Shown here one piece after another: positions 16,935 to 24,494 of a stretch of DNA of 64,000 nt. The notes beneath the pieces were generated by a model, which did not search any database, was not told the DNA's origin, and saw only the letters and a program-made list of their open reading frames with translations. The DNA is from Schaalia odontolytica (lineage in GTDB: Bacteria > Actinomycetota > Actinomycetes > Actinomycetales > Actinomycetaceae): contig NZ_CP102197.1 of the NCBI RefSeq assembly GCF_024584435.1, positions 1,798,001 to 1,862,000 on the forward strand. The letters are read 5' to 3'. Made by a program: the position numbers and the translations under genes. Positions within the stretch are counted from its first letter, which is position 1. Each line of letters opens with the position of its first letter.

Positions 16935-17399
16935 ATGCTCGAGCAGCACACTGAGCTCATCGAACGCCTTTTGTGTGGCTCATTGACCAGGACACGGGAG
17001 TTCAACCAGGCGCTGTCTTTCACGAATGATGGCACCCTCTATTTCACTGTCTGGGACAAGGATGGAACCACGTTCTTCTCATGGTCGGAAAGAGAACCAT
17101 CGACTAGTGCTGATCCTCAGACTGATTTTAATTCCGTCGCTGCCTACGTATTAACGACGGAGCTGGGATCAATGCGTGCCATGGCACTGCATTTCGACCT
17201 CCCGAGATTCCCGAGAAAGATCGATCAACTCCACCCATCATGGGTAGCCGACAAGACTCAGTGGCCACCCACCTTATTCTACCACCGCATCGACGATCCA
17301 AGCGTCCGCTTTTATTCGAACATTCCATCCATTGCCGTGCCCATCACGCATGCGATGCAAGACGATCTCGAAGACCTCCTGAAGAAGTACAAGGCCTAA
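16935..17399 (+). CDS. Immunity-like protein, subfamily E copy 1
   Basis: 154 residues: MLEQHTELIERLL helix, strands TNDGTLYFTVWDKDG and TFFSWSERE, helix NSVAAYVLTTELG, a proline-rich loop (FDLPRFPRKIDQLHPSW), then DDPSVRFYSN and a terminal DLEDLLKKYKA helix. The SER turn, the DDP-x-V-x-F block and the final helix match subfamilies B and F. GGGAGGACCACCACC supplies the ribosome site. It forms an E-C pair with the next gene, repeated at 22216-23308. Confidence 0.7.
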   Translation: MLEQHTELIERLLCGSLTRTREFNQALSFTNDGTLYFTVWDKDGTTFFSWSEREPSTSADPQTDFNSVAAYVLTTELGSMRAMALHFDLPRFPRKIDQLHPSWVADKTQWPPTLFYHRIDDPSVRFYSNIPSIAVPITHAMQDDLEDLLKKYKA

Positions 17400-17512
17400 G
17401 CCAACAGTCGGAGCACTTCGGAGCTCTCTCCCTCCAGCGCACACGCATTGTCGGGCCAGCCAGCCTCAAGCCCTCGACAAACGACTCAGGAAAGCATGAG
17501 ACACTACGGACT

Positions 17513-18052
17513 ATGACAACAATCAGCGACGACGAGTTCATCACGAACCTGACCTCACTCATGAACAGGCCTTTGAAGGCATTGAGCGAGGATCACGTCT
17601 ACTTCCACGGTCCAGATCCTCAAATCATGATGCACGTCTGGCACGAGGACGGCTTTTATTTCGGCGGCACAAGCGAGCGCTCGTACAATCCGGGACCTGA
17701 AGTTCGCGCCAACGACCTCATCCCAGTTAAACAATGGCTCGTGATGGAATTGTTTGACTTTCTCCGAATGAGCCAGCACCTGGACGCTATCGGGATCGCA
17801 TTCAGGCGCCTATCTCCCGCCCCAAGCTGGTCTCAAAATCTCGAGACAGGGGAACTATATTACGAGGGCTCATCCACGGGGATCCTCACGGATGACTTAT
17901 CACGTGCCGCCGCGAATCTTCCTTGGTTCCTCAACCACTCGCCCGAACGACTCCTCGAGATCGCACACATCGAAAGCACCAAGGAAGCCTGCCAGGCCCT
18001 GTTCGGCATGCCACGCGTCCCCTTCGCTAAGCCCACGGACAGACGGAAGTAA
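17513..18052 (+). CDS. Immunity-like protein, subfamily C copy 4
   Basis: 179 residues, MTTISDDEFITNLTSLMNRPL start at ATG 17513. It keeps C-family blocks (HVWHEDGFYFGGTSER, VKQWLVMELFDFLR, NLPWFLNHSPERLLEIAHIES, EACQALFG) but is clearly a separate branch from the copies at 11580/12182. The preceding 50 bases (CGACTCAGGAAAGCATGAGACACTAC) are repeated before the C gene at 22784, so the E-C pair is one cassette. Confidence 0.72.
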   Translation: MTTISDDEFITNLTSLMNRPLKALSEDHVYFHGPDPQIMMHVWHEDGFYFGGTSERSYNPGPEVRANDLIPVKQWLVMELFDFLRMSQHLDAIGIAFRRLSPAPSWSQNLETGELYYEGSSTGILTDDLSRAAANLPWFLNHSPERLLEIAHIESTKEACQALFGMPRVPFAKPTDRRK

Positions 18053-18055
18053 CAC

Positions 18056-18505
18056 ATGCTGTGGGAAGAGTTTCGTAGCCTCGCGCTCCCACTCCTCGGC
18101 GAGCACTTTCCCCCGAATCTCGTCAAAGATAACGGTGACAGTATCGTCTTTATCGATAGGCGTAGTCTGGCAAGCTTTTTCGTCACCGAGAACGCACGAG
18201 GACTTACCATCGGCCGATACGAAGAACGCAATACCGTCGGTACGTTCTTCACGTGCCCTTCCATTGAGTTGGCGACCATAGCACTGACACTCCTCGTACG
18301 CGAGGGGCTCGGCAAGCTCATCGATATCGAATATGCTTCCGACGAGCTTCTAGGCCCCGTGCCGGGCACCGACTACAGCATCGCTGATGAAGGTACCGAT
18401 GGTTATTATCTGACGCACAAAACTGACAGCACACTGAGCGCAGATTGCGACTATTTTACATACGCCCGCGCAATTGCACTCGCAGCTTCGGCACGCGGTG
18501 CGTAG
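18056..18505 (+). CDS. Immunity-like protein, subfamily D copy 4
   Basis: 149 residues (MLWEEFRSLALPLLGEH). The ATG lies three bases after the C gene's stop, so unlike other D genes it has lost the upstream leader and is probably coupled to the C gene. Sequence is a mosaic: N-terminal strands identical to D copy 2, the end (EGTDGYYLTHKTDST) resembling the IS-split copy. Gene conversion among D copies is the simplest reading. Confidence 0.7.
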   Translation: MLWEEFRSLALPLLGEHFPPNLVKDNGDSIVFIDRRSLASFFVTENARGLTIGRYEERNTVGTFFTCPSIELATIALTLLVREGLGKLIDIEYASDELLGPVPGTDYSIADEGTDGYYLTHKTDSTLSADCDYFTYARAIALAASARGA

Positions 18506-18940
18506 GTAGGATGGGGGTGGCCTGCCTCGATGACGCAATCGGTGCAGGCCCCAACCTATCGAAGGGAGCCAGTCGTGTGGGAAGAGTTTCGTAGCCTCGC
18601 GCTCCCACTCCTCGGCCAGCACTTTCCCCCTGAACTCATCGAAGACAACGGTGACAGTCTCGTCTTTACTGATAGGCGTAGTTGGGCAAGCTACCTCATC
18701 ACAGAGAACGCACGAGGCATCACCATCGGAAGGTACGGTGAACGCGATATCATCGACCCGATCTTCACGAGCCCTTCCTTAGACCTAGCCACCGTGGGTC
18801 TTACCCTCCTCGTACGCGAGGGGCTCGGCAAGCTCGTCGATATGCACTATGTTCCGGACGAGCTTCTAGGCCCCGTGCCGGGCACCGACTACAGCATCGC
18901 TGATGAAGATACCGATGGTTTTTATCTGACACACATAACT

Positions 18941-20359
18941 GGCTCATCCCAAACGAGGGTGGGTGGCGGGGGTGGCGCGTCGGTCTCGGGGTAGGCGTCG
19001 AGGTCTTCACATGATGGGAGTTCTCACGCTCCCCATCAGGAAGACCACGACATGCCCGACGGTACCTTCACCACGCCCGATCTGACGACGTTCTGCCGCC
19101 TGGACGGTCTCGGGTTGGAGGTGACCGGGCAGCGCCTCGAGCCGGATCGTGCAGTGCTGGCTTGCCGGGTTGTCGATGATGACCGGTGGTGCCGGGGGTG
19201 CGGCTGTGAGGGCAGCGTGCACGACGTGGTCACGCGCCGGCTGGCGCACGAGCCGTTCGGGTGGCGACCCACGACGCTGCTGATCGCCGTGCGCCGCTAC
19301 CGGTGCACCGGCTGCGGGCGGGTGTGGCGGCAGGACACCACAGCCGCGGCCGAGCCGCGCGCGAAGATCTCCCGGGCTGGACTGCGGTGGGCCCTGCTCG
19401 CACTGGTCGTGCAGCATCTGAGCGTGGCCCGGATCGCCGAAGGGCTCGCGGTCGCGTGGGATACCGCGAATGAGGCCGTTCTGGCCGAGGGCGCGCGGGT
19501 CCTGATCGGCGACCCGGCACGGTTCGACGGGGTCGCGGTCATCGGGGTCGACGAGCACGTCTGGCGGCACACGAGGAAGGGCGACAAGTACGTCACCGTC
19601 GTCATTGATCTCACCCCGATCCGCGACGGGACCGGCCCGGCACGGCTGTTGGATATGCTCGAGGGCCGCTCCAAGGCCGCGTTCAAGACCTGGCTCGCCG
19701 ACCGGCCCCAGGCGTGGCGTGACGCGGTGGAGGTGGTCGCGATGGACGGGTTCACCGGGTTCAAGACCGCCGCCGCTGAGGAACTCCCGCGCGCGGTGGC
19801 GGTCATGGACCCCTTCCACGTCATCCGGCTCGCCGGGGATGCCCTGGACCAGTGCCGGCGCCGGGTCCAGCAGGACCTGCACGGCCACCGAGGCCGCAGC
19901 AACGACCCGCTGTACCGGGCCCGGCGGACCCTGCACACCGGAGAGGACCTGCTCACTGACCGGCAACGCGAACGACTCATGGTCCTGTTCACCAATCCCG
20001 AGCACGTCGAGGTCAAAGCCACCTGGGGCATCCTCCAACGGATGATCGCCGCCTACCGCCACCCCGACAGGGCCACCGGCCGGGCGGCGATGAGCGCCGT
20101 CATCGCCGCCCTGCGCGACGGCGTGCCCGCGGTCTTGGCCGAGCTCCGTCGCCTGGGTCGAACCCTGAACCAGCGCGCAGCTGACGTGCTGGCCTACTTC
20201 GAGCGCCCGGGGACCTCCAACGGCCCCACCGAAGCCCTGAACGGGCGGCTCGAACACCTCCGCGGATCCGCTCTCGGCTTCCGCAACCTCAACAACTACA
20301 TCGCCCGCTGCCTACTCGAGACCGGCGGCTTCAGAACCCACCCTGCATTGGGATGAGCC
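18941..20359 (+). mobile_element. Complete ISL3-family insertion sequence (1,419 bp)
   Basis: Perfect 12-bp terminal inverted repeats GGCTCATCCCAA (18941-18952) and TTGGGATGAGCC (20348-20359), flanked by an 8-bp duplication ACATAACT (18933-18940 and 20360-20367). GC is visibly higher than the surrounding immunity genes, suggesting arrival from a different background. It is a different ISL3 member from the one at 9535. Confidence 0.95.
19052..20356 (+). CDS. ISL3-family transposase
   Basis: 434 residues from ATG 19052. Zinc-finger-like cysteines CRGCGC and CTGCGRVW lie near residues 48-90. The DDE core shows VIGVDEHVW, VAMDGFTGF, AVMDPFHVIRLAG and SNGPTEALNGRLEHLRGSA. The TGA stop lies inside the right inverted repeat, so the protein is independent of insertion site. 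Length and motif order are standard for ISL3. Confidence 0.95.
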   Translation: MPDGTFTTPDLTTFCRLDGLGLEVTGQRLEPDRAVLACRVVDDDRWCRGCGCEGSVHDVVTRRLAHEPFGWRPTTLLIAVRRYRCTGCGRVWRQDTTAAAEPRAKISRAGLRWALLALVVQHLSVARIAEGLAVAWDTANEAVLAEGARVLIGDPARFDGVAVIGVDEHVWRHTRKGDKYVTVVIDLTPIRDGTGPARLLDMLEGRSKAAFKTWLADRPQAWRDAVEVVAMDGFTGFKTAAAEELPRAVAVMDPFHVIRLAGDALDQCRRRVQQDLHGHRGRSNDPLYRARRTLHTGEDLLTDRQRERLMVLFTNPEHVEVKATWGILQRMIAAYRHPDRATGRAAMSAVIAALRDGVPAVLAELRRLGRTLNQRAADVLAYFERPGTSNGPTEALNGRLEHLRGSALGFRNLNNYIARCLLETGGFRTHPALG

Positions 20360-20505
20360 ACATAACTGACAGCACACTGAGCGCAAAATGCGCATATTTT
20401 ACATACGCCCGTGCTCTCGCCGAGGCCTCGGCCCCCTCCCTGGATTCGCTACGGCCGTAGAATCAAGACAGTCGATAGCGCATGCCGAGGAGGAGCAACC
20501 GTCAC

Positions 20506-21006
20506 ATGAACGAAGAACTCGCTGCATACATCACTCACCTGTGTGAGCTATCCGGGCACACAACCCGAATTAAGAATGACTTGGTCAAGGTCGAGCCGGG
20601 TGAAGACTTTGTCTACGACGCATTCACCATGGTCGAGGAATACTATGCCTACGGCCACGTCGAAAGATACTCATTCAGCGGGGAAGAATTCGGATCCGCG
20701 TCCTTCAAGATCTTCAAGAAGTTCGCGATTATGCATTTCGCCGCAGACATTCGTGCAGCACGCCAGCTCACACCCCTTGAAGTCCCGCCCGTGACCGACG
20801 TTCACCCCAGTTTTTCCATCGAATTCCTCGAACCGACCGCGTACCTGCTGACAAGCAAAGCCTCGCCCATTCCCAAAACATTCTCAACCTTCTCGCCAGC
20901 TGCGCTGGTGTCTCTGTCGTACCTGATGGGCACGTCAAGCGAGGACTTGCTCTCCCTTGTCCTCGAACCGTCCGGGGATGGATACGTTGCTCTCTTTCAG
21001 CGGTAA
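20506..21006 (+). CDS. Immunity protein, subfamily A copy 5
   Basis: 166 residues; ATG at 20506 (MNEELAAYITHLCELSGH) is preferred over the upstream frame extension because the leader and GAGGAGCAAC match the other A genes. Differences cluster at TRIKNDLVKVEPGEDFVYD and YGHVERYSFSGEEFGSASFKIF. The C-terminal LMGTSSEDLLSLVLEPSG helix is invariant. It ends ALFQR rather than ALYQHD. Paired with the B-type gene downstream. Confidence 0.75.
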   Translation: MNEELAAYITHLCELSGHTTRIKNDLVKVEPGEDFVYDAFTMVEEYYAYGHVERYSFSGEEFGSASFKIFKKFAIMHFAADIRAARQLTPLEVPPVTDVHPSFSIEFLEPTAYLLTSKASPIPKTFSTFSPAALVSLSYLMGTSSEDLLSLVLEPSGDGYVALFQR

Positions 21007-21061
21007 CCCACATGCTGTCTCACCGTTGCCAAACGTTTATGCCCAAAGAATGGATCTCCCA

Positions 21062-21583
21062 ATGCTAGAACAGTTGCAATCCCTGACGCAGAGGATCTCG
21101 CACGCAGACTTGAGCGTACAAAACATCGGAAATTGTGATTACGTACTTGACGCGCCTTACGCGCGGTACTACCGATTCCGATTCGCTGATGGATTCTACG
21201 AAGTAGGTTCATATGAGCGACACGCTCCCGATAGCTTCAGTTTTCAGACGCGCAATGAAACTATTGCCCTCTATCAATTCACACGAATCATTGGAGGATT
21301 GTACCGAAGCGCCCAGAGTTACAAACAACTGGCCACACCGTCCGGCTGGGCTGCCCTTCAGCTGGGGTGGACTGTTGAGCGGCCAGACATAGCATTTAGG
21401 TCTTTCAACGTTACAGAAGATAATGATCCGTCAATGCACTTTTCTACCTCTGAACCAGAATCCCACATTATTTTGACGTATTTCATGTCTTTTCCTCTCG
21501 ATTCACTGATCGATATTTTCCTCGATCCATCTGGCGGCAAGCTGGGTACCGATCATAAACATATCCACGCTCTCTCGTTCTAG
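21062..21583 (+). CDS. Immunity-like protein, subfamily B copy 4 (divergent)
   Basis: 173 residues from ATG 21062 (MLEQLQSLTQRISHADLS); ATG at 21050 is an alternative. It shares the B layout (RFADGFYEVGSYERHAPDSF, helix IALYQFTRIIGG, LGWTVERPDI, terminal FPLDSLIDIFLD helix) but is long and strongly diverged, with an unusual tail (GTDHKHIHALSF). The usual B hairpin leader is missing. GC is low for this window, consistent with separate origin. Confidence 0.65.
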   Translation: MLEQLQSLTQRISHADLSVQNIGNCDYVLDAPYARYYRFRFADGFYEVGSYERHAPDSFSFQTRNETIALYQFTRIIGGLYRSAQSYKQLATPSGWAALQLGWTVERPDIAFRSFNVTEDNDPSMHFSTSEPESHIILTYFMSFPLDSLIDIFLDPSGGKLGTDHKHIHALSF

Positions 21584-21661
21584 TGGCCACCTATCACAGA
21601 CGAGTATCAGCTCAACCATCAGGGAACCGACTCCAACGACCACACGACGAAAGAACAAAGC

Positions 21662-22147
21662 ATGAACCCCGCGACGATCATTAAAACACTAACGAATTCT
21701 GCAGCATTCCGTGCTGACATTGCTTCAGAGACCTACCACATCACCTGCGAGACCGACACAGCTACATCCATTTATATTGATCTGAGCTCACAAAGCGTCA
21801 CCAGTACTGATGACGACAAGCAAACCACGGTGAGCACACCGAATACCGCCGTCTTTTGTTTCGCCATCGTTTTTCGCTTAGCACCCTTGTGGCGCCAGGC
21901 AGAAGGACTGAAGACAATCCGCGGAATGCACACCTTCAGTAATCTTGAAACTGAATGGATATTGTGCCGAGAAACACTAGAAGACCCCCGTTTCCTCTTC
22001 CGGAACGCCAACGATCCATCGCTCGTTTTCTCGACGACAAACCCAAACATGGACGCCGTCATTACGAAAGCAAGCTCACTAGATCTCAGCGCTCTCCTCA
22101 CCGCCTACACGCAGCCCGAACCATCGCACGTCTACGCACTGATGTGA
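21662..22147 (+). CDS. Immunity-like protein, subfamily F (single copy)
   Basis: 161 residues from ATG 21662. It begins with a helix (NPATIIKTLTNSAAFRADI), then strands, a helix (AVFCFAIVFRLAPLWRQA) and a proline-free core. The block NANDPSLVFSTTNP and the terminal LDLSALLTAYT helix align with DDPSVRFYSN and DLEDLLKKY of subfamily E, so I place it in the same immunity fold. It lacks the SER turn. No cognate toxin fragment is visible. Confidence 0.55.
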   Translation: MNPATIIKTLTNSAAFRADIASETYHITCETDTATSIYIDLSSQSVTSTDDDKQTTVSTPNTAVFCFAIVFRLAPLWRQAEGLKTIRGMHTFSNLETEWILCRETLEDPRFLFRNANDPSLVFSTTNPNMDAVITKASSLDLSALLTAYTQPEPSHVYALM

Positions 22148-22215
22148 GCACACGGTCGAAGCGCATAGACTCCTCAACGAAGCACCACACGACGCCCCCA
22201 AGAAGGACCACCACC

Positions 22216-22680
22216 ATGCTCGAACAGCACACCGAGCTCATCGAACGCCTCCTACACGGCTCGTTGACCAGAACAAGTGAATTCAACGAGGGTTGGACTT
22301 TTACAAATGATGGCACCCTCTGTTTTTCCGTCTGGGACGAGGACGGGAACACCTTCTTTGCATGGTCGGAGAGACAACCGAACACCGCTGCTTCCGTGTA
22401 CACGGATAGCGACACCGTCACGGCCTACTTGTTGACGACGGAGTTGGGATCGAGGCGTGCCATGGCACTGCATTTCGACGTACCGAGGTTCCCGAGAAAG
22501 ATCGATCAACTCCACCCGTCATGGACAGCCGATAAGACCCAGCAGCCACCGACCTTGTGCTACCACCGCAACGACGATGCACGCCTGCGCTTCTACTGCT
22601 CCTCGGAATTCTACGGTGTACCCCTCACCCACGCGATGCAGTACGACCTCGAAGACCTCCTGAAGAAATACATGGCCTAA
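22216..22680 (+). CDS. Immunity-like protein, subfamily E copy 2
   Basis: 154 residues, same length as E copy 1 with the same leader (AAGGACCACCACC before ATG 22216). Conserved: MLEQHTELIERLL, FAWSERQP, LLTTELGS, FPRKIDQLHPSW, LEDLLKKYMA. Variable: residues ~75-90 and ~115-135 (DDARLRFYCSSEFYG). Second half of the duplicated E-C pair together with the gene at 22784. Confidence 0.7.
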   Translation: MLEQHTELIERLLHGSLTRTSEFNEGWTFTNDGTLCFSVWDEDGNTFFAWSERQPNTAASVYTDSDTVTAYLLTTELGSRRAMALHFDVPRFPRKIDQLHPSWTADKTQQPPTLCYHRNDDARLRFYCSSEFYGVPLTHAMQYDLEDLLKKYMA

Positions 22681-22783
22681 GCCAATAACTAACACCACGC
22701 GCGCCGACGAGACCACCGGCCTCGGGCAAGCCAGCCTCAAGTTCTCGACCAACGACTCAGGAAAGCATGAGACACTACAGACC

Positions 22784-23308
22784 ATGACAACGATCAGCGA
22801 CGACGAGTTCATGACGGCCCTGACCTCACTCATCGATAGGCCTTTGTGGGCACTGAGCGAGGAACACGTCTATTTCAACGGTCCAGATCCTCAAATCCTT
22901 ATACACATCTGGCATGAGAACGACTTCTATTTCAGCGGAACAAGCGAGCGATCATATAATCCACGAGGCGCAATTCGCACGAAGGACATAACCATAGTTA
23001 AACAATGGCTCGTGATGGAATTGTTCGACTACCTTCGCCTTAGCCTGCACCTGGAGGACATCGGCATTGCGTTCAGATGGCTCTCTCCTGCTCCAAGCTG
23101 GTCACAAGATCTCAAAACAGGGGAACTTCTCTACGAGGGGGCACCTACGGGTATCGTCGCGAATATCTCAACACGTGCTGCCGCAAATCTACCCTGGTTC
23201 TTGAAACGCTCGCCCGAAAGACTCCTCGAGATTGCCCACATTGAAAGCACCAAGGAAGTCTGCCAGGCCCTCTTCGGCATGCCGCGCATCCCCTTCGAGA
23301 AGGAATGA
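22784..23308 (+). CDS. Immunity-like protein, subfamily C copy 5
   Basis: 174 residues, very close to C copy 4 (MTTISDDEF, VKQWLVMELFDYLRLS, RLLEIAHIESTKEVCQALFGMPR). Substitutions are concentrated around FNGPDPQILIHIWHENDFYF and RGAIRTKDITI. It lies just before the decayed nuclease-toxin tip, which starts four bases after its stop. Confidence 0.72.
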   Translation: MTTISDDEFMTALTSLIDRPLWALSEEHVYFNGPDPQILIHIWHENDFYFSGTSERSYNPRGAIRTKDITIVKQWLVMELFDYLRLSLHLEDIGIAFRWLSPAPSWSQDLKTGELLYEGAPTGIVANISTRAAANLPWFLKRSPERLLEIAHIESTKEVCQALFGMPRIPFEKE

Positions 23309-23311
23309 GCA

Positions 23312-23600
23312 GTGGTGGCAGATCTTGAACGACAGCGTTTTAAGATCAACCGCTACACGCTCAACGCTGCATCGAAGGGCATGAGAGCTCTTAGCCAACT
23401 CTCATCGCGACGTATCGTTCACCTAGCTGAGGGTTCTACGCAATTCACAGAGCACACGATGTCACGACAGGTGGCTCGACTACATCACCGGGGAGATGAC
23501 CCCCGCCGAATTTAGAGACTGATACAGTACCCCTGAGCATTATCGCGTTGAGCATCCAAACACTAATCGCAGCCACAAGTACGAAGGCCTCGACAAATGA
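23312..23600 (+). pseudogene. Decayed nuclease-toxin tip (NRSHKYE / GH-E-like)
   Basis: A frame running to 23600 reads RWLDYITGEMTPAEFRD, then an in-frame TGA (23520-23522) where related nuclease tips have Trp, then YSTPEHYRVEHPNTNRSHKYEGLDK. The NYRxExPxxNRSHxYE ending is typical of GH-E/HNH-type polymorphic nuclease tips. The upstream part is open only in another frame (23312-23515, MVADLERQRFKINRY), so at least one frameshift is also present. Its stop overlaps the next ATG (ATGA), the usual toxin-immunity junction. I infer an inactive displaced toxin module. Confidence 0.72.
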
Positions 23601-24130
23601 ACATCTTTCTCACGGCGAATATGAAGACATTTGAGGACTTTGTCGCCCTCTACTCCGAGGGGGACGAGGCGCGCGCGAACCGGGGGCGTTCCCTGTTCAG
23701 TTACGCTCTCGGGAACAGCAAAGCGGAGGAGCGATACAAGATCGTCGACTTCCTGCTTGAGCGCAATCCGTCGTTCGCCCACAAGTCCGGCGACGGGGCG
23801 TCACTCCTGCACATCCTGCTGGGCGCCGTCAAGCACGACCCCGCGCGCGACGCCGCCATCGCACAGGTCCTGGTCGACCACGGGGAGACCTTCAACTGCC
23901 TCGATTATCGTAAGCGCCTCCCCCTCCAGTACCTACTCCCACTCCACCGCTACTCCGACGAGGACCTGACGCCCATCTACGACGTCGTCTTCGCGTCCCC
24001 CGACCCGGGTTTTACGACCGTCGTCGACGGAGGCAAGCCCTTCCATGAACTCGTCCGCGCATTCGAGGACCGGCAAGCCCTCGCCGACCGCATCGACAAC
24101 TACCTGCGCGCGCAGGGTGACACCCACTGA
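23597..24130 (+). CDS. Ankyrin-repeat-like immunity protein
   Basis: 177 residues with ankyrin-like helix pairs: LFSYALGNSKAEERYKIVDFLLERN, GASLLHILLGA..AAIAQVLVDHGETFNCLDYRKRLPLQYLL. Ankyrin immunity proteins frequently follow GH-E/HNH toxins in polymorphic toxin loci. Its ATG overlaps the stop of the decayed nuclease tip, so it is probably that toxin's former antidote, kept after toxin loss. GC is higher than the TNT-immunity genes upstream, indicating a separate origin. Confidence 0.72.
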   Translation: MNIFLTANMKTFEDFVALYSEGDEARANRGRSLFSYALGNSKAEERYKIVDFLLERNPSFAHKSGDGASLLHILLGAVKHDPARDAAIAQVLVDHGETFNCLDYRKRLPLQYLLPLHRYSDEDLTPIYDVVFASPDPGFTTVVDGGKPFHELVRAFEDRQALADRIDNYLRAQGDTH

Positions 24131-24138
24131 CAGGAGGA

Positions 24139-24474
24139 ATGATGCGTCCCACCTACATTCGCGGCGCCGGCGCCGCCATCGTCTCGCGGAAGATTGTCGA
24201 ACGAAGCGGCAACATCAAGTGGCTGAATCGCGACGCACCGCTTGCACCGGAAGACTCCGGCTGGCGCGTCCTGTCCGACCGGGACACCGTCGAGTACCTG
24301 GACGATCCTAAGAACATGACCGTCGTTGACTTCAACGATCTGTGCGACATCGAGCCAGCCTGCATCGGTATCTACGACCTGCCGATCGGCTCCGACATTC
24401 AACTCGTCGTCGAACCTGACGGACGTCGGCGATGGTTCGATAACAAGACCATGAAGGAGATTTCCTTCCGCTAA
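24139..24474 (+). CDS. DUF2185 / Imm33-like immunity protein
   Basis: 111 residues with the DUF2185 pattern: VSRKIVERSGNIKWLNRD, EDSGWRVLSDRDTVEYLDD, ACIGIYDLPIGSDIQLV and RRWFDNKTM. The family is commonly found beside polymorphic toxins as an immunity protein. ATG at 24139 follows an AGGAGG site, nine bases after the ankyrin gene, so the two are co-transcribed. The start MMRP leaves ATG 24142 as an alternative. Last gene of the immunity island. Confidence 0.75.
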   Translation: MMRPTYIRGAGAAIVSRKIVERSGNIKWLNRDAPLAPEDSGWRVLSDRDTVEYLDDPKNMTVVDFNDLCDIEPACIGIYDLPIGSDIQLVVEPDGRRRWFDNKTMKEISFR

Positions 24475-24494
24475 CCCACGCAGCGGCCCTGCCC

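Larger units (their letters stand above)
18575..20460 (+). pseudogene. Subfamily D copy 5, split by an ISL3 element
   Basis: GTG at 18575 follows the D leader and GAAGGGAGC. Bases 18575-18940 and 20368-20460 join in frame after removal of the IS and one ACATAACT copy. They give 152 residues ending YFTYARALAEASAPSL, matching intact D proteins. No other damage is visible, so the insertion is recent. Confidence 0.88.

Noticed and set aside
23312..23515. Independent 67-residue gene
   Set aside because: The downstream homologous tip is in another frame and the region makes sense only as a decayed toxin C-terminus.
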